Positions 44,704 through 55,651 of a DNA stretch of 64,000 nt are shown here, one piece after another. The stretch's first letter is position 1; every line of letters begins with the position of its first letter. A program made the position numbers and the translations under genes. The notes under the pieces were generated by a model that saw nothing but the letters and a program-made list of their open reading frames with translations, had not been told where the DNA came from and did not search any database. This DNA comes from Cylicocyclus nassatus. Taxonomy: Eukaryota > Nematoda > Chromadorea > Rhabditida > Strongylidae. Location of the stretch: contig CATQJL010000316.1 of NCBI GenBank assembly GCA_958299035.1, positions 34,475,441-34,539,440 of the forward strand, written 5' to 3'.

Positions 44704-45035
44704 ATGAATCGATCTTGGCTCGTATCCTTACTAGTATGTCAGCCGGTTTCGATTCCGAATTTTTGCAATAATTTCTTTTTACAGTGGGCAGTAAGGGCCC
44801 ACAAGGCACAGGGCGCATTGAATTATATCGGAGAAGATTTCTTCTGGGATTGCGCGTATTTCTTTAATGTGCGCAGTTTCACTCTCCTGGAACAAGGAGA
44901 AAGAGATTGCTTGATTGAAGAAGTCACCAAGAGCAAGTCTGCAAAAGGACTAAAAGTACCGGTGAGATATTCTACTACTTAATCAAGGCTAACTAGATGC
45001 TTCTTTATCAGCAGATGCACGCTGCCAAAATGTAG
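44704..45035 (+). CDS. Small secreted-looking three-exon gene, possibly p24/GOLD-related
   Basis: Exons 44704-44733, 44785-44961 and 45012-45035 join in phase through introns of 51 and 50 bp (GTATGT...TTTTTACAG, GTGAGA...TTTATCAG). The product has 76 residues. It starts MNRSWLVSLLWAV (signal-peptide-like), then GEDFFWDCAYFFN, RSFTLLEQGERDCLIEEV, TKSKSAKGLKVP, and ends QMHAAKM. The FTL...GERDC..EEV pattern resembles the start of the GOLD domain of p24 (TMED) cargo receptors, but the protein stops well before a transmembrane segment. The structure is convincing; the family is a weak guess. Confidence 0.55.
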
Positions 45036-46002
45036 CACGTAATATGATCTCTTCTTTTTGTCGCTTTATTAAATGGCAAAACAAGGATGAGGAACGATTT
45101 CAGTGCTTCAATATTGCTGCTTGAAAATTCATAAAATTTGAACCACATCAAAAAAGTTCGCTAACTTAAGAAGAATGCTTGGAGACTGTTCTCGTAACAT
45201 TGCTGCACACGAAGTTTTTGTAAGAGCACATTTTCCCTGGTAGAAAAGCAATTGAAACACCTGAACAATTATAATCTCGCGTAAAGCTTGTTAAGTGCTT
45301 CAATTCTGTTGCGCTCGTATCTCGAGAAATGCATTCTCTTTTGGCGACATTATCACACAGCGCAGTAGTTTTTTTTACATGAATTTGCTTACTAGGATAA
45401 TTACTTTTGGTGAGCCGGTGCGCAGAAAATGTGTTGCTTCAAAGGCAATGATTCACTTTTGGTAGTATGTTCTACGTTTTTGATCCGTTCGGAATGCATC
45501 CCACACTGCCATCGTAATAGTTGTTGTGAAGAAAGTCTGTGATACTGCTTTTCTTGTGTAGAACAAAGTAATAACCACCACAGCTCCAAATTCCGTCGAT
45601 TGTGATTGAAACAAATAGCAGTTACTTTTAAGCACTGACCCTGTTTTTGATTTAAAATATTCACGACTTTGATAAGTGATTATAACATTTATTACAACTC
45701 GGAGCTGTCGCTCTTAGGTCTAAGGCATAGATACCTCACGCCATTCGGCCGAATCGCCACTTTCACGCGACCTTGCCAAATTTCTATAGATTTATCGTGC
45801 GCGCTTTTCGGACGCATATTTGGGTAGCTTGTGTAAGCTGTTGCGAAAGCAAGTTCTGACCAAAGGCAGCGCATTAACGATGAATTATGACGAGTCGCTG
45901 TTGTGCCAAATTGCGCAGCGACCGGAATCGCGCGAGGTATGCCTTAGGCCTTAGAAAGGAAAGCGTAAAGCAATCTGCCGCTCAAATCCGAGACTAAAAT
46001 TA
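45036..46002. other. Region without a confident gene
   Basis: Short ORFs at 45401-45664 and 45692-45874 on the minus strand have no splice support. The latter lies in GC-richer repeat-like DNA (CGGAATCGCGCGAGGT). Confidence 0.35.
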
Positions 46003-47021
46003 TTAGGTCGTTTCAAAAGTAATTTCGCTTTTTCAAACGGGCACCACACTTGATGGAACAAAGATTTCTGAGAGATCGTGGAAGCATTCGATGCAGAATT
46101 TCATTCTCTTTCTAATGGTTATGAAGTTGTTGCAAAACAGTTAATGAGCTTTCAGAAAATAACCAAAATCTGAGGCCCATGCTTTTTGAGATGGTCAAGT
46201 TTCACGATTTCTTAAAATTTTCATATCAACCCTCAGAGGGAGTTCAAGTAACCATTCGATAGAGCAAACCATATATAATAGAATGCAAAACTACTTTTTT
46301 GTCCTTTCCATAGCTTGTCATACATTTTTGACAGAATTTTAACTGATGCTACCGATTTTTATACTTGGGCAGTTAACTCCTCGTAGAACATCAAAGGAAG
46401 AGCAGCTCGGCCACTATTCGATGCAGCATTTTCTCCTCTCTCTAGCAAGTGTTTTTTTTTCGATTCGTTTATTTCCGGGGAGAAATTACCATAACTCAAT
46501 TTTTAGCGAGCCCTAGGCTGAACCCGAAATCTCGAAATTTGATATTTCGAACCCGTAAACCCTCACTTGCTAGTGTAAAATTAATGCTGGCTTAAAATAC
46601 CATCTTGGTAGTCTCAAATTACGAAAAATTATGATGTTTGATGCGATTGTGGCTGAGGTGGGCCTGCCAAATTCCGATGGTTCTGTTAAAAAATCTTTTA
46701 AAAAATTACGGCGAGCTATGATAAAGAGAAAAAAGGAGCACTGTATTCTATGAAGTTTACTCTATCGAATCGTTACTTGAACTTCTTCTGAGGATTGATA
46801 TGAAAGTTTTGAAAAATGGTGAAACTTGACCATCTCAAAAAGCATGGGTCGCAGATTTTGGTTATTTTCTGAAAGCTCATTGATTATTCTGCAAAAATTT
46901 TATAACATGCAGAAAGAGAATGAAATGCTGCATCGAATGCTTCCAAGATCTCTTAGAAACCTTTGTTCCATCAAATGTGGTGCTCGTTTAAAAAAGCGAA
47001 ATCACTTTCAAAACGACCTTA
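46003..47021. mobile_element. Mariner-like palindromic element (TTAGGTCGTTTCAAAAG)
   Basis: About 1.02 kb, ends TTAGGTCGTTTCAAAAG ... CTTTCAAAACGACCTTA, TA on both sides. Both halves are inverted copies with the subterminal words GATTTTGGTTATTTTCTG and GCATCGAATGC. It is related to 54042-55057. Confidence 0.82.
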
Positions 47022-47196
47022 TATAATATTTCGAAAGATTGCTGTTTCACGGAAACCTCCACCATTTATCCAACTCGGAAGGAGGTCTCGAGTTTGGCAA
47101 AGCTTTCTGGATGAACAAGGTGAATGGCGCATCAGTAGATTCTGTGTAATCGCTAATACTGACGAACGAGCAGCAATGAATTCACTTCATTGTTAC

Positions 47197-47550
47197 AGGC
47201 AGCGTCTTGGCAAAACTTCGCTGTTCGGTTTCAACTATTCGGAGCCTTTTCGCCATGAGAAACCCACATCTGAGCTTCTCAGCGCATGAAAATGGCGAAA
47301 ATGAGCCTTTTTCGAAGCTTCCCAGGTCCGCTTTCATTAAAAGTACGCCGGAAGTCTTCCGCATCCAGCCTCTCTCGTTTCGGACTCCGCCCACTTACGC
47401 GTATTTTCCACTGAATGCGGACCTGTGAAGTTTCGAGAGAACTTCACTTCTTCCATTTTCATTGCTAAAAGCCCAGATATGGGTTTCTCATGGCAAGAAG
47501 GCTTCGAGAATGTGACAAGTGGAAAACGAAGTTTTGCCGAGATACTGCCA
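47197..47550. mobile_element. TTAA-type inverted-repeat element
   Basis: Ends AGGCAGCGTCTTGGC ... GCCGAGATACTGCC, left flank TTAC, right flank TTAA. Arms match through AAACTTCGCTG-like words. It is related to the truncated copy at 3620-3866. Confidence 0.7.
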
Positions 47551-47758
47551 TTAAAGGCGCTCTTCGAAACACAAAACTTGAATCTTAATGCCTGGAACAC
47601 TGTTACCTACTGAGTACATAGTCTGTACAAAACAATGAATCAAGACTTTAATCCAAGTTGCATAAATGCTTGAAATCTCTGTGAATAGGCAGTTTCATAA
47701 ATCTCTCCCAAGGTACTCGAGAATCAAATATACAATATAATTCTTCTTGAATGGCGAC

Positions 47759-48499
47759 CAGGGCTCGGCACGGCTGGCACCGGGTCAAGCTGGATATCGT
47801 TTTTAGGGCGGAAAGCAAAGGGGATATCGTTTTTCCAAGGTCCGGGCGGAGAAGAGCAGCAAGATGCCGCCGGCATGCCACCGGCAACTGTCCACCAAAT
47901 AAACAAAGGCGTTGTTTTTAGCCAAAACGCAATAGTATGGTACCAAATTTGGTGTGTACATGCGCGTTGGGGGACCCGAACTATGGCCCAAAAATTCATG
48001 AAAACTTAAGTGAATGGAAGCTGTGCTGAACTTTTTTCTGAATTAGCTGGCACCGTGCCAGCTGGGTGCCAGCTGAGCTGGCACCGACACTTTGCTCACA
48101 TAAGTTTTCATACTTTTTTACATAGAAATTATCTACACTGTAAAAGTTTACATATAGAGAAAAAGCAATTTCATGATGTTTTCTTTTCAGCGTTTTATAA
48201 CCATCCGAAAATTACTCCGTCTGCTCCGTAGTAGAAAAATCGGCTTTTTCCTCTTCTCAAGATGTGATCCAACCACTTGAAAGCTCAAAAAGCTGTGAAA
48301 ACTTGTTTTATGAAATCAGTGTGCATGAATTGTTTCATGAAATCAGTATGCATGAAAATCCCATTGCATACTTCTTACATAATTTGAAAATAAAGACGGG
48401 TCTTCAGAACAGGTTAAAGTGGACTTCGTAGGAAATTTTTCAAGATCAAAAAGGACTTCGTTTTGGTATCTCCCTGGTGCCAGCTCGTGCCAAGCCCTG
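47759..48499. mobile_element. Non-autonomous hAT-like element 1, 8 bp duplication ATGGCGAC
   Basis: 741 bp, ends CAGGGCTCGGCACG ... CGTGCCAAGCCCTG, with a perfect direct repeat ATGGCGAC at 47751-47758 and 48500-48507. CAGGG-type ends with an 8 bp duplication define hAT elements. No transposase. The internal palindromic core at 48041-48090 repeats the terminal word GCTGGCAC. Confidence 0.9.
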
Positions 48500-48507
48500 A
48501 TGGCGAC

Positions 48508-49995
48508 AGCTCCCAGGAACGAAAGTTTTATATCTCTGTAGTTGTGCAAAAGACTTGGAATCCGAAACTGCAATAGATTAGATGGCCAGTGTTTAGTACA
48601 GCCTTTTCATGGTTTTGTTGCACATTGTTTTCGGCGTTGTCATCTATCTAATATATAAAGAATCGTTCGCTCAATTTAAAATCTTTCAATAAGGGAAATT
48701 GCGGCGGGTCCCGAAGCAGACGCTCTTCCAAATAGCACCTGATTACTGGTTTACTAGTCACACAGAAGCACCATAATGAATGTTGAATCTACTAGACTGT
48801 ACAATGGCCTTTTTGATGAAGGTCATCTTCGCGAATGAAGGCATTGTTGGCTTCGAATGTAATCCATCATCTTCTGCCCTTCTTCTCTATAAAAGACATT
48901 GTAGTTGCCTGTATGTTGCACTAAGGAAAATGTATAGGTTTACTCAACTGCTTTGGAAGTGCAATTTTGAGGCAAAGCGTCGTATGCATTGTCTGATCGT
49001 TCAAAATTCTGTTTTTTTTTTGTTGAGCTCGGTAGCTTGTTATGGCATCTTTGAAGATCATTGCCACTGATGGCGATGACTTCTCTTCAAAGCTGCATTT
49101 AACGTGATTTCGATAAAACAGTATAAGTACCAACACTTGGATCGAAGTCTCTTCCTCTGCGCTCGTTATTGCACTGCATTCCAGGGTTGCGTCTAAATGG
49201 CGATTCAATTAATAGCAGTAAGGGGATGTAGTGTGTCGCATTGATCTGGTAGGATGGACTTGAGGTGTTGAGAGAATTTGGGTCCACCGATGATTTCCCG
49301 AAAAATGGTGGTACATGTGTAGGCGAAGTGTCTAGAGGCGTGCACGCTTTAGAAAGAGAGCCTTGCAACAAAAAAATCATTGGTACTGCATACTAGAGAT
49401 TGCAGTAGTTCTGGTAGGAGCACTAATAGGTGTTTAGGGAGTATCGGGTTACTTCTGGCGGAAAAGCCTTTGAGTTCGGAAGGAAAGTTCCACTGTGTGG
49501 TTCTGAAGATGTGAAATGGTAGTGGTTGTGTGAAAAAGCTTAAGAGAGGTCACATGTACCCATGGAATTGTAGAATGAGAAAGAATTCGCGCTTTCTACA
49601 GGAGATCTGAAGAGTTCGTGCAGGATATTGCGACGCTTTTTTTGTTCATTTTTTTCTTTTAAATAACGTACACACGCGAGTCCAATCTGGCGAATTTTTT
49701 CACATAGGACGAAAAGTGCGAGCTGTCGATGGTTGGTGTGCTGTTGAGTGAGAGTCCATTGAAATACGGCCTATAACGCATTTTTCTGCCATCGCATGAA
49801 CAGTGAATTGCTGACGGTAGCTCTTTTTGAATAAGATTACAGCTTGAAGGAACGGTCTTATGAGGAGTTTCATTGAGGGAAAATAAGTGAGCAAATCAAA
49901 ATATAAAACCAAGAAACGCTTTTTTGGGAAACACAATAGGTGACCATCACGTCCCACGATTTCCGCTAAAATAAATGAAACTAAATCTTGAGATA
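48508..49995. other. Region without a confident gene
   Basis: ORFs of 70-96 codons on both strands (48780-49380, 49700-49957) overlap each other and lack clear splice sites. Nothing recognised. Confidence 0.35.
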
Positions 49996-49997
49996 TA

Positions 49998-50726
49998 TTA
50001 GGTTACCGAAAGTTCTGTCGCACCATTTTCAAAAAATCATAGCTTCTTTCGCCCACAACAATTTTGCGCAGTTCAAATTTTACCTGAAAGCGTAAGCATG
50101 TAGTTTCCAAAAGTCCCCTGTGGACTTTGCAACATGCTCAGGTTACAGGAATGAAAATGAAAAAACGAGATCATCCGAAATTCGGAATTTTTAAGCAAAA
50201 ATTCTAAAAATCTAGAATCTGTGCGATAAGACCCAGAACAGCCATATCACAATTTTTCTTATATTTTATTACTAACTGAGTCAAGTTTGTGCTGATTGAG
50301 CTCTTCTTTCAAAAGTTATGATTTTTTGGAAAAAAGTCGAAAAATCTATTTTTTAAAGAATTCTTAAGAAATAGATTTTTTGCATTTTTTTTCAAAAAAA
50401 CGTAACTTCTGAAAGAAGAGCTCAATCAGCACAAACTTGACTCAGTTAGTAATAAAATATAAGAAAAAATTATGATGTGGCTGTTCTGGGTTTTATCGCA
50501 CAGATTCTAGATTTTTAGAATTTTTGCTTAAAAATTCCGAATTTCGGATGATCTCGTTTTTTCATTTTTATCTCTGCAACCTGAGCATGTTGCAAAGTCC
50601 ACAGAGGACTTTTGGAAACTACATGCTTACGCTTTCAGATCAAATCTGAACTGCGCAAAATCGTTGTGAGGGAAAGAAGTTCTGATTTTTTGAAAATGCT
50701 GCGACAGAACTTTCGGTTCAACCTAA
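49998..50726. mobile_element. Mariner-like palindromic element, TA target duplication
   Basis: 729 bp, ends TTAGGTTACCGAAAGTTCT ... GAACTTTCGGTTCAACCTAA, TA on both sides. The arms are nearly perfect (for example GAGCTCTTCTTTCAAAAGTTA against TAACTTCTGAAAGAAGAGCT) and meet near 50362, so this is a young full-length palindrome. Confidence 0.87.
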
Positions 50727-51314
50727 TATGTGGAAGAAGCTATGCTAAAAATAACTAACTTCCAAGTTTTTGCTTTTCTACACAAAAAATCTTCTGTACA
50801 TTTCCACTAAACAGCTCAAACGACTTTTCAAAGTCTATGTAACGTGAATTAGTTCTGTCTAGAATGTCAAAAAATTCAGTGTTCGCTGAGTTGAATTTTG
50901 CAGAGCGAAGATTTAGTCAAAAATTTGAATTTCATGTTTTCGAAGGTTTTCGATCTAAGGAAACTGCATAATTGCAAGAACTCTGGTATTATCAAACCAC
51001 TCCGGAAGTTTTCTAGTTACTCTTCAAGTTTTGACGATTGCAAAAAAAGCGACCAAAAATTTATTTAGGATGCATACAGCGCAGTATTGCTTTTTCCCTT
51101 TCGAAAAGTTATAAACGATGACTTGAAGAATATCTAGAGTTTTCTGGTCTCATCCAAAAACGATGAACCACAACTAATCCCTTTACATAGCGTAATCAAC
51201 ATTTCAATAATTTCATTCACTATGCATACTTTGGTCTTTGAAATGTTTTCTTTTTCTGAGTTCTGAAGTCTTTATTTGGCAACTGTATAAAATCAGTGTT
51301 GAATGAGTATTAAG

Positions 51315-51540
51315 TAGTACCCTAATTTCACGCGTACAAGGCGCGGGGTGGTCCTAGCTTTCATCGACCAGCGCGAACACGGCAAAGGACTTCGCAACCA
51401 AAGGAGCCCCATACCGTGCTGCGTTTTGCCTGACGATCGTGCGGCATAAGGATCGCTTCTCAAAACACGTTGGGGCGGCTGAGCAGCTCGATGAAAGCTA
51501 GGACCACCCCGCGCCTTGTACGCGTGAAGTTAGGGTACTA
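51315..51540. mobile_element. Short inverted-repeat element (AGTACCCTAA)
   Basis: 226 bp; the left arm (TAGTACCCTAATTTCACGCG, then GGTGGTCCTAGCTTTCATCG) is mirrored almost exactly by the right arm. The inside includes AAGGACTTCGC. Ends just before the terminal exon of the next gene. Confidence 0.82.
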
Positions 51541-51550
51541 TAAAGCGACT

Positions 51551-52060
51551 TTATTCCATTCGAGCGTTCCCTAGTACACGGTGTTTTAAGGCTCTTGGCA
51601 GCTTATCCTTCACTGCTTTTAACCCATGTTTTGTTATTTTACATGGAGGAGTCACTTTGACTAAAAACACTTCCTTGTAATTACAAAAAAGATGTTTATG
51701 CAGGAAGTTTTCAACGTAACTACAGCAGTAAAACAGGTCGCAAATTTGCTTTCTATAGGACTAAGCCGAGAACACCTTTGCAATGTGGTACTTGAAAGTA
51801 AGGCGTTTTTGGTCAGAGTTTCGTTTAAGCTTACCGCCATTTTATAAGGATCACACGCTGATCCCAAAACTGTTTTTGGTTTCTGCTGCGCCACTCCGTA
51901 CGCCAAGTTATGAGTGTTTCTGGAATAAAAAATGTACGCTTGATTGAATAATTCATTCGTTACGGTCCCTCCAGCGCTCAAATAAAGCAGTGGCGATTGT
52001 GAGCATACCAGTCAAAAGTGCGCATTGTATATACTGCTCTAATACCCATCGCTGGCTCAT
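51551..52060 (-). CDS. Four-exon gene for a small protein with one hydrophobic segment, unknown family
   Basis: The ATG at 52060 opens MSQRWVLEQYIQCALLTG, MLTIATALFERWRD (hydrophobic residues about 12-25). Exons 52060-51964, 51919-51835, 51790-51724 and 51673-51551 join in phase through introns of 44, 44 and 50 bp. Acceptors are TTATTCCAG, TTTCAAG and AATTACAAG. The middle is Trp/Arg-rich (TWRTEWRSRNQKQFWDQR). The last exon gives KVTPPCKITKHGLKAVKD, ALKHRVLGNARME, TAA. A rival frame in exon 2 (YGVAQQKPKTVLGSACDPYK) also reads well, so exon 2 phase is the weak point. The first and last exons look solid. Confidence 0.55.
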
Positions 52061-52317
52061 CTTAGCGGTTTTGAACGATTTTGCTCAAGTTAAGCGTTTG
52101 TTTTTCTGGCTCAAAATGTTCCTAAATTGCCTTCCAGAGGTGCACAGCAGCTTGGATCATCGTCTAATGCCCTTCAAAATCATATAGATTTTCATGTGTT
52201 CTCTTCTTTGAACCTGGGCATTTTCATTTTGATCGTTGTGTAGGATTTTCTTATGCCGAAACCAGGTTAATTGGTGGAACTTTATTGACTCAACGTTTCG
52301 AACAGTTTGTCTTCGTC

Positions 52318-52431
52318 AGGAGTCTGAAAAGGATCGTAACTATTCGTACTTTTACTACACCGCCAAACGTCTCGTCGCTGCCCGTTTAGACCTTCCCTTC
52401 CATATAGATTTTATCTGGCCACCTTCACTGG
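52318..52431 (+). CDS. Possible single exon, unknown product
   Basis: After CTTCGTCAG the frame ESEKDRNYSYFYYTAKRL, VAARLDLPFHIDFIWPPS runs to a GTAATG donor-like site. Another frame (LIGGTLLTQRFEQFVFVR) in the same stretch is also open, so the call is weak. Confidence 0.28.
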
Positions 52432-53249
52432 TAATGCTTCCTACCAAAGGTGTTAGAGGTGTGCAAGACACTGAGCGAAAAGTTACTAAAGATTGAACAA
52501 CGTCCCTTATCCTGTGAGGAAAGAACAAGCTGCGAGCATTTGTTCAAGGTATAATCGTCCTCACCCACTAGTCGTTCGGCGATCGAATTCGAAATTGAGA
52601 GCAGGCCAGCCGCGGTAGAGCGCGGCACCCTCAGTCTCCAGCTCAAGCTCACTTACGTTTTCTCTACTTTCTTCCTAGTTTCATGCTATTTTATGGGCTT
52701 TAACGGTTTTCCTAGTTAGAAGTTACAATATTTTAGTTGCTGAGCGATGTTTCGTATTGCTGTTTGTTATTGTCGTTTCTTTGACTCCTAACTTGGAGAA
52801 GACATGCTGATAGGATTCTGTGGCAAAAAATGTACTGAACCAAAACTTCAGTGTATGTTACTCAACAAAGAACAACTTACGAGCAGAGATTTCCTATCTT
52901 CACTGTTTCACCAAGTTTACCTAAAAGCAGAGTTGAAGAAACGAGCTAAGTTGTGTGAAACATATTCAATAACAACATAGTCTCATATTTTCATCACGAG
53001 CATCTTGAAACACAAAAATAGCATGCAATGACAAAAGAAAAAACGAAGAAAAACACGCGAAGCTTTGTATGAGGGTTGGCGGCGCCGCGCTCTACCGCAG
53101 CCAGCCTGCTTTAGCTCAAATATGAATTTGTTCATCGAGTGACTAATGGAGTGAGGCGACTATATACGTCACGCACCTGTCAATACTCCTTCAGGTTTAT
53201 CACTGCACTTTGGAGGGACAGATGGCTGAGATGAATGATCTCGCAAAGT

Positions 53250-53678
53250 TCAACTATTTATCATTTTTTGAAGTAAAATCTTCATACTATCAATGGATAG
53301 GACGACCTGACCTTGATCAAGTTTACTCTCTCGAGCTTCATACGTGAGTTTGGTCATTATAAACCCACGCACCGTTAACCACTGTCCTTCAGATCCGATA
53401 ACTTCAATGAAATGTCCTTCGACAACTCTTATGGTTGCATCAAGCTTCACGATAATGTGTATTATATCTGTCTCGGGTACTGAATAGTATACCGTGTACC
53501 TTGGCCATCTTTTCATGACTTCCGCCCGCGCACGCATCAAGCTTCCGACTGCCTTCCAGGCACCCTCGTGTTTTGAAGACTTTGGCTTTTTCTCTTCTTT
53601 CTTTTTTCCCCTCTTATACTCTTTATGTCAAGCAAGAAGTTTGCAAAAATTCGAAACCGCTGCAACGCGTCGTCTTCC
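53250..53678 (-). CDS. Lys-rich / possible OB-like coding block, copy 1 of an inverted pair
   Basis: An AATAG|G acceptor at 53678 begins EDDALQRFRIFANFLLD followed by Lys/Arg-rich sequence. An overlapping frame continues VGSLMRARAEVMKRWPRY, TVYYSVPETDIIHII, VVEGHFIEVIGSEGQW and ends LLQKMINS, stop at 53250. The EGHFIEVIG stretch is reminiscent of small OB-fold proteins, a weak guess. A diverged copy on the other strand begins at 55340 and preserves EDDALQ with synonymous changes, which supports coding. The frame switch between the two parts needs an intron near 53620-53580. Confidence 0.42.
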
Positions 53679-54041
53679 CTATTGATCAACTAGTTGAGGA
53701 GTTAAAATGAGGAATAGTCTGCTGGTTGCGCAACAGACCTCTTTTGAACTTTTTTTTCAAGTTAACGCAACTTGAAAAAAAAGTTGCACGGAGACTCGCC
53801 GGGGTAGTGCATTATCAACAACAAGCAACTCAAACAAGGAAAAAAGCGACACAAAAGTATTAACGACAATTGTTTTTAATGAAATGCCTACAAAAGCGAT
53901 CATCTATTCCATGATTAGAAAACTCGAGATTGCCTTGCATGTTGTCTAAATAAGCTTGATTTTATATTTAGCAAGTTTTCGCGCATCCGGCGAGATCATC
54001 TTTGTGATCTTTTTCATCTAGGACTATTTGCAACATAAATA

Positions 54042-55057
54042 TTACGTCATTCCGAAAGTAATTTCGCTTTTTTCAAACGGACGCCACATGTGATGGAACA
54101 AAGATTTCTAAGAGATCTTGGAGGCATTCGATGCAGAATTTCGTCTTCTTTCTAATGGTGACAAAATTATTGCAGCATAGTCAATGAACTTTCAGAAAAT
54201 AACCAAAATCTGCGACCTATGCTTTTTGAGATGGTCAAGTTTTACCATTTTTTAAAACTTTCATATCAATCCTCAGAAGAAGTTCAAGTAACGATTCGAT
54301 AGAGTGAGCCTTATAGAATACAGTACTACTTTTTTCTCTTCCTCATAGCTCGCCGTAGTATTTTAAAATTTTTTTAACAGAACTATCGGATTTTGGCAGG
54401 CCCACCTCAGCCATAGTCGCATCAAACATCATAATTTTTCGGAATCTGAGACTACCAAGATGGTAGTATGAGTTAGCATTAATTTTACAGAGCAAGTGAG
54501 GGTTTACGGGTTCGAAATATCAAATTTCGCGTTTTTCGGGTACAGCCTGGGGCTCACTAAAAAATGAGTTATGATGATTTCTCCCCGGAAACTAAACGAA
54601 TCGGAACAAAAACATCTGTTAAAAAGAGGAGAAAATGCTGCATAGAATAGTGCGCGAGCTGCTTTTCTTTTGATGTTCTACGAGGATTTAGCTGCTCAAG
54701 TATGGAAATCGGTAGCATCAGTTAAAATTCTGTTAAAAATGTATGACAAGCTATGGAAAGGAGAAAAAAATAGTACTGTATCTTATAGGATTTACTCTAT
54801 CGAATTGTTACTTGAACTCCTTTTGAGAATTGATATGAAAGTTTTAAAAAATCGTGAAACTTGACCATCTCAAAAAGCATGGGCCGCAGATTTTGGTTAT
54901 TTTCTGAAAGCTCATCGACTGTTTTGCAACAATTCCATTACCGTTAGAAAGAGAATGAAATGCTGCATCGAATGCGTCCAAGATCTCTTAGAAACCCTTG
55001 TTACACCAAATGTGGCGCCCGTTTGAAAAAAGCGAAATTACTTTCGGAATGACCTAA
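54042..55057. mobile_element. Mariner-like palindromic element (TCATTCCGAAAGTAATTTCG)
   Basis: About 1.02 kb, ends TTACGTCATTCCGAAAG ... CTTTCGGAATGACCTAA, TA on both sides. The halves are inverted copies. It is a sister of 46003-47021. It sits in the spacer of the inverted gene pair (53250-53678 / 55340-55620). Confidence 0.82.
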
Positions 55058-55339
55058 TACATTGAACAGTTAATGCGGTTTTTCGAGCCTCTCAGCCAGA
55101 TAGTGAAGGATAGCTTATGTATCATCAACCTGCTATTCGGGATTAAGCACGTTAAATTCTCCAGATAGAGGCAATCATGGATTGCGTTGTTATGGGACCT
55201 GTGTCACTTGGTTGCAGTACCTCAGCAATTTTCGAGCAGGGGCTGAGTCAACTTGAACGAAAATCCAAGAGAGGTCAGCTGCAGCAACGGGTAGACCCAG
55301 CCTTTCCCGGATCGACTCCTCAAATATGTTAGGTAGCAG

Positions 55340-55620
55340 GGAAGACGATGCGTTACAGCAGTTTAACGGCCATTCTCGCAAACCTTCTTGCCTGAAGAGA
55401 GAGTGTAAGAAGAGAGGACGAAAAAAAAGAAGAAAAAAGCCGAAAACTTTGAGAGCGCACGAAAATACGGCTGCGCCCTGGAAGGCAGCTTGACGCGTGC
55501 TGCATGTGCGGCACTGAAGTACTCATAGGAAACTGGTCGGGGTACACAACATATATCATTAGTCGTATGACGTTTTACACTACATCTGCTGGTCAGAATA
55601 AACGTGGATTGATGATGTGA
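55340..55620 (+). pseudogene. Diverged inverted copy of the 53.3-53.7 kb coding block
   Basis: A GGTAGCAG|G acceptor begins EDDALQQF, then Lys/Arg-rich sequence and a TGA at 55491. The region matching the second frame of copy 1 (ACGCGTGCTGCATGTGCG) has a TAG soon after and has lost the frame. It is best seen as a decayed duplicate. Confidence 0.45.
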
Positions 55621-55651
55621 CTGTAAACTACATTTGGGGTAATATGTTTTG

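Noticed and set aside
52236..52496. Whole 86-codon ORF as one exon
   Set aside because: The first part before the CTTCGTCAG acceptor reads poorly and a rival frame is open. Only the 52318-52431 part is listed, with low confidence.
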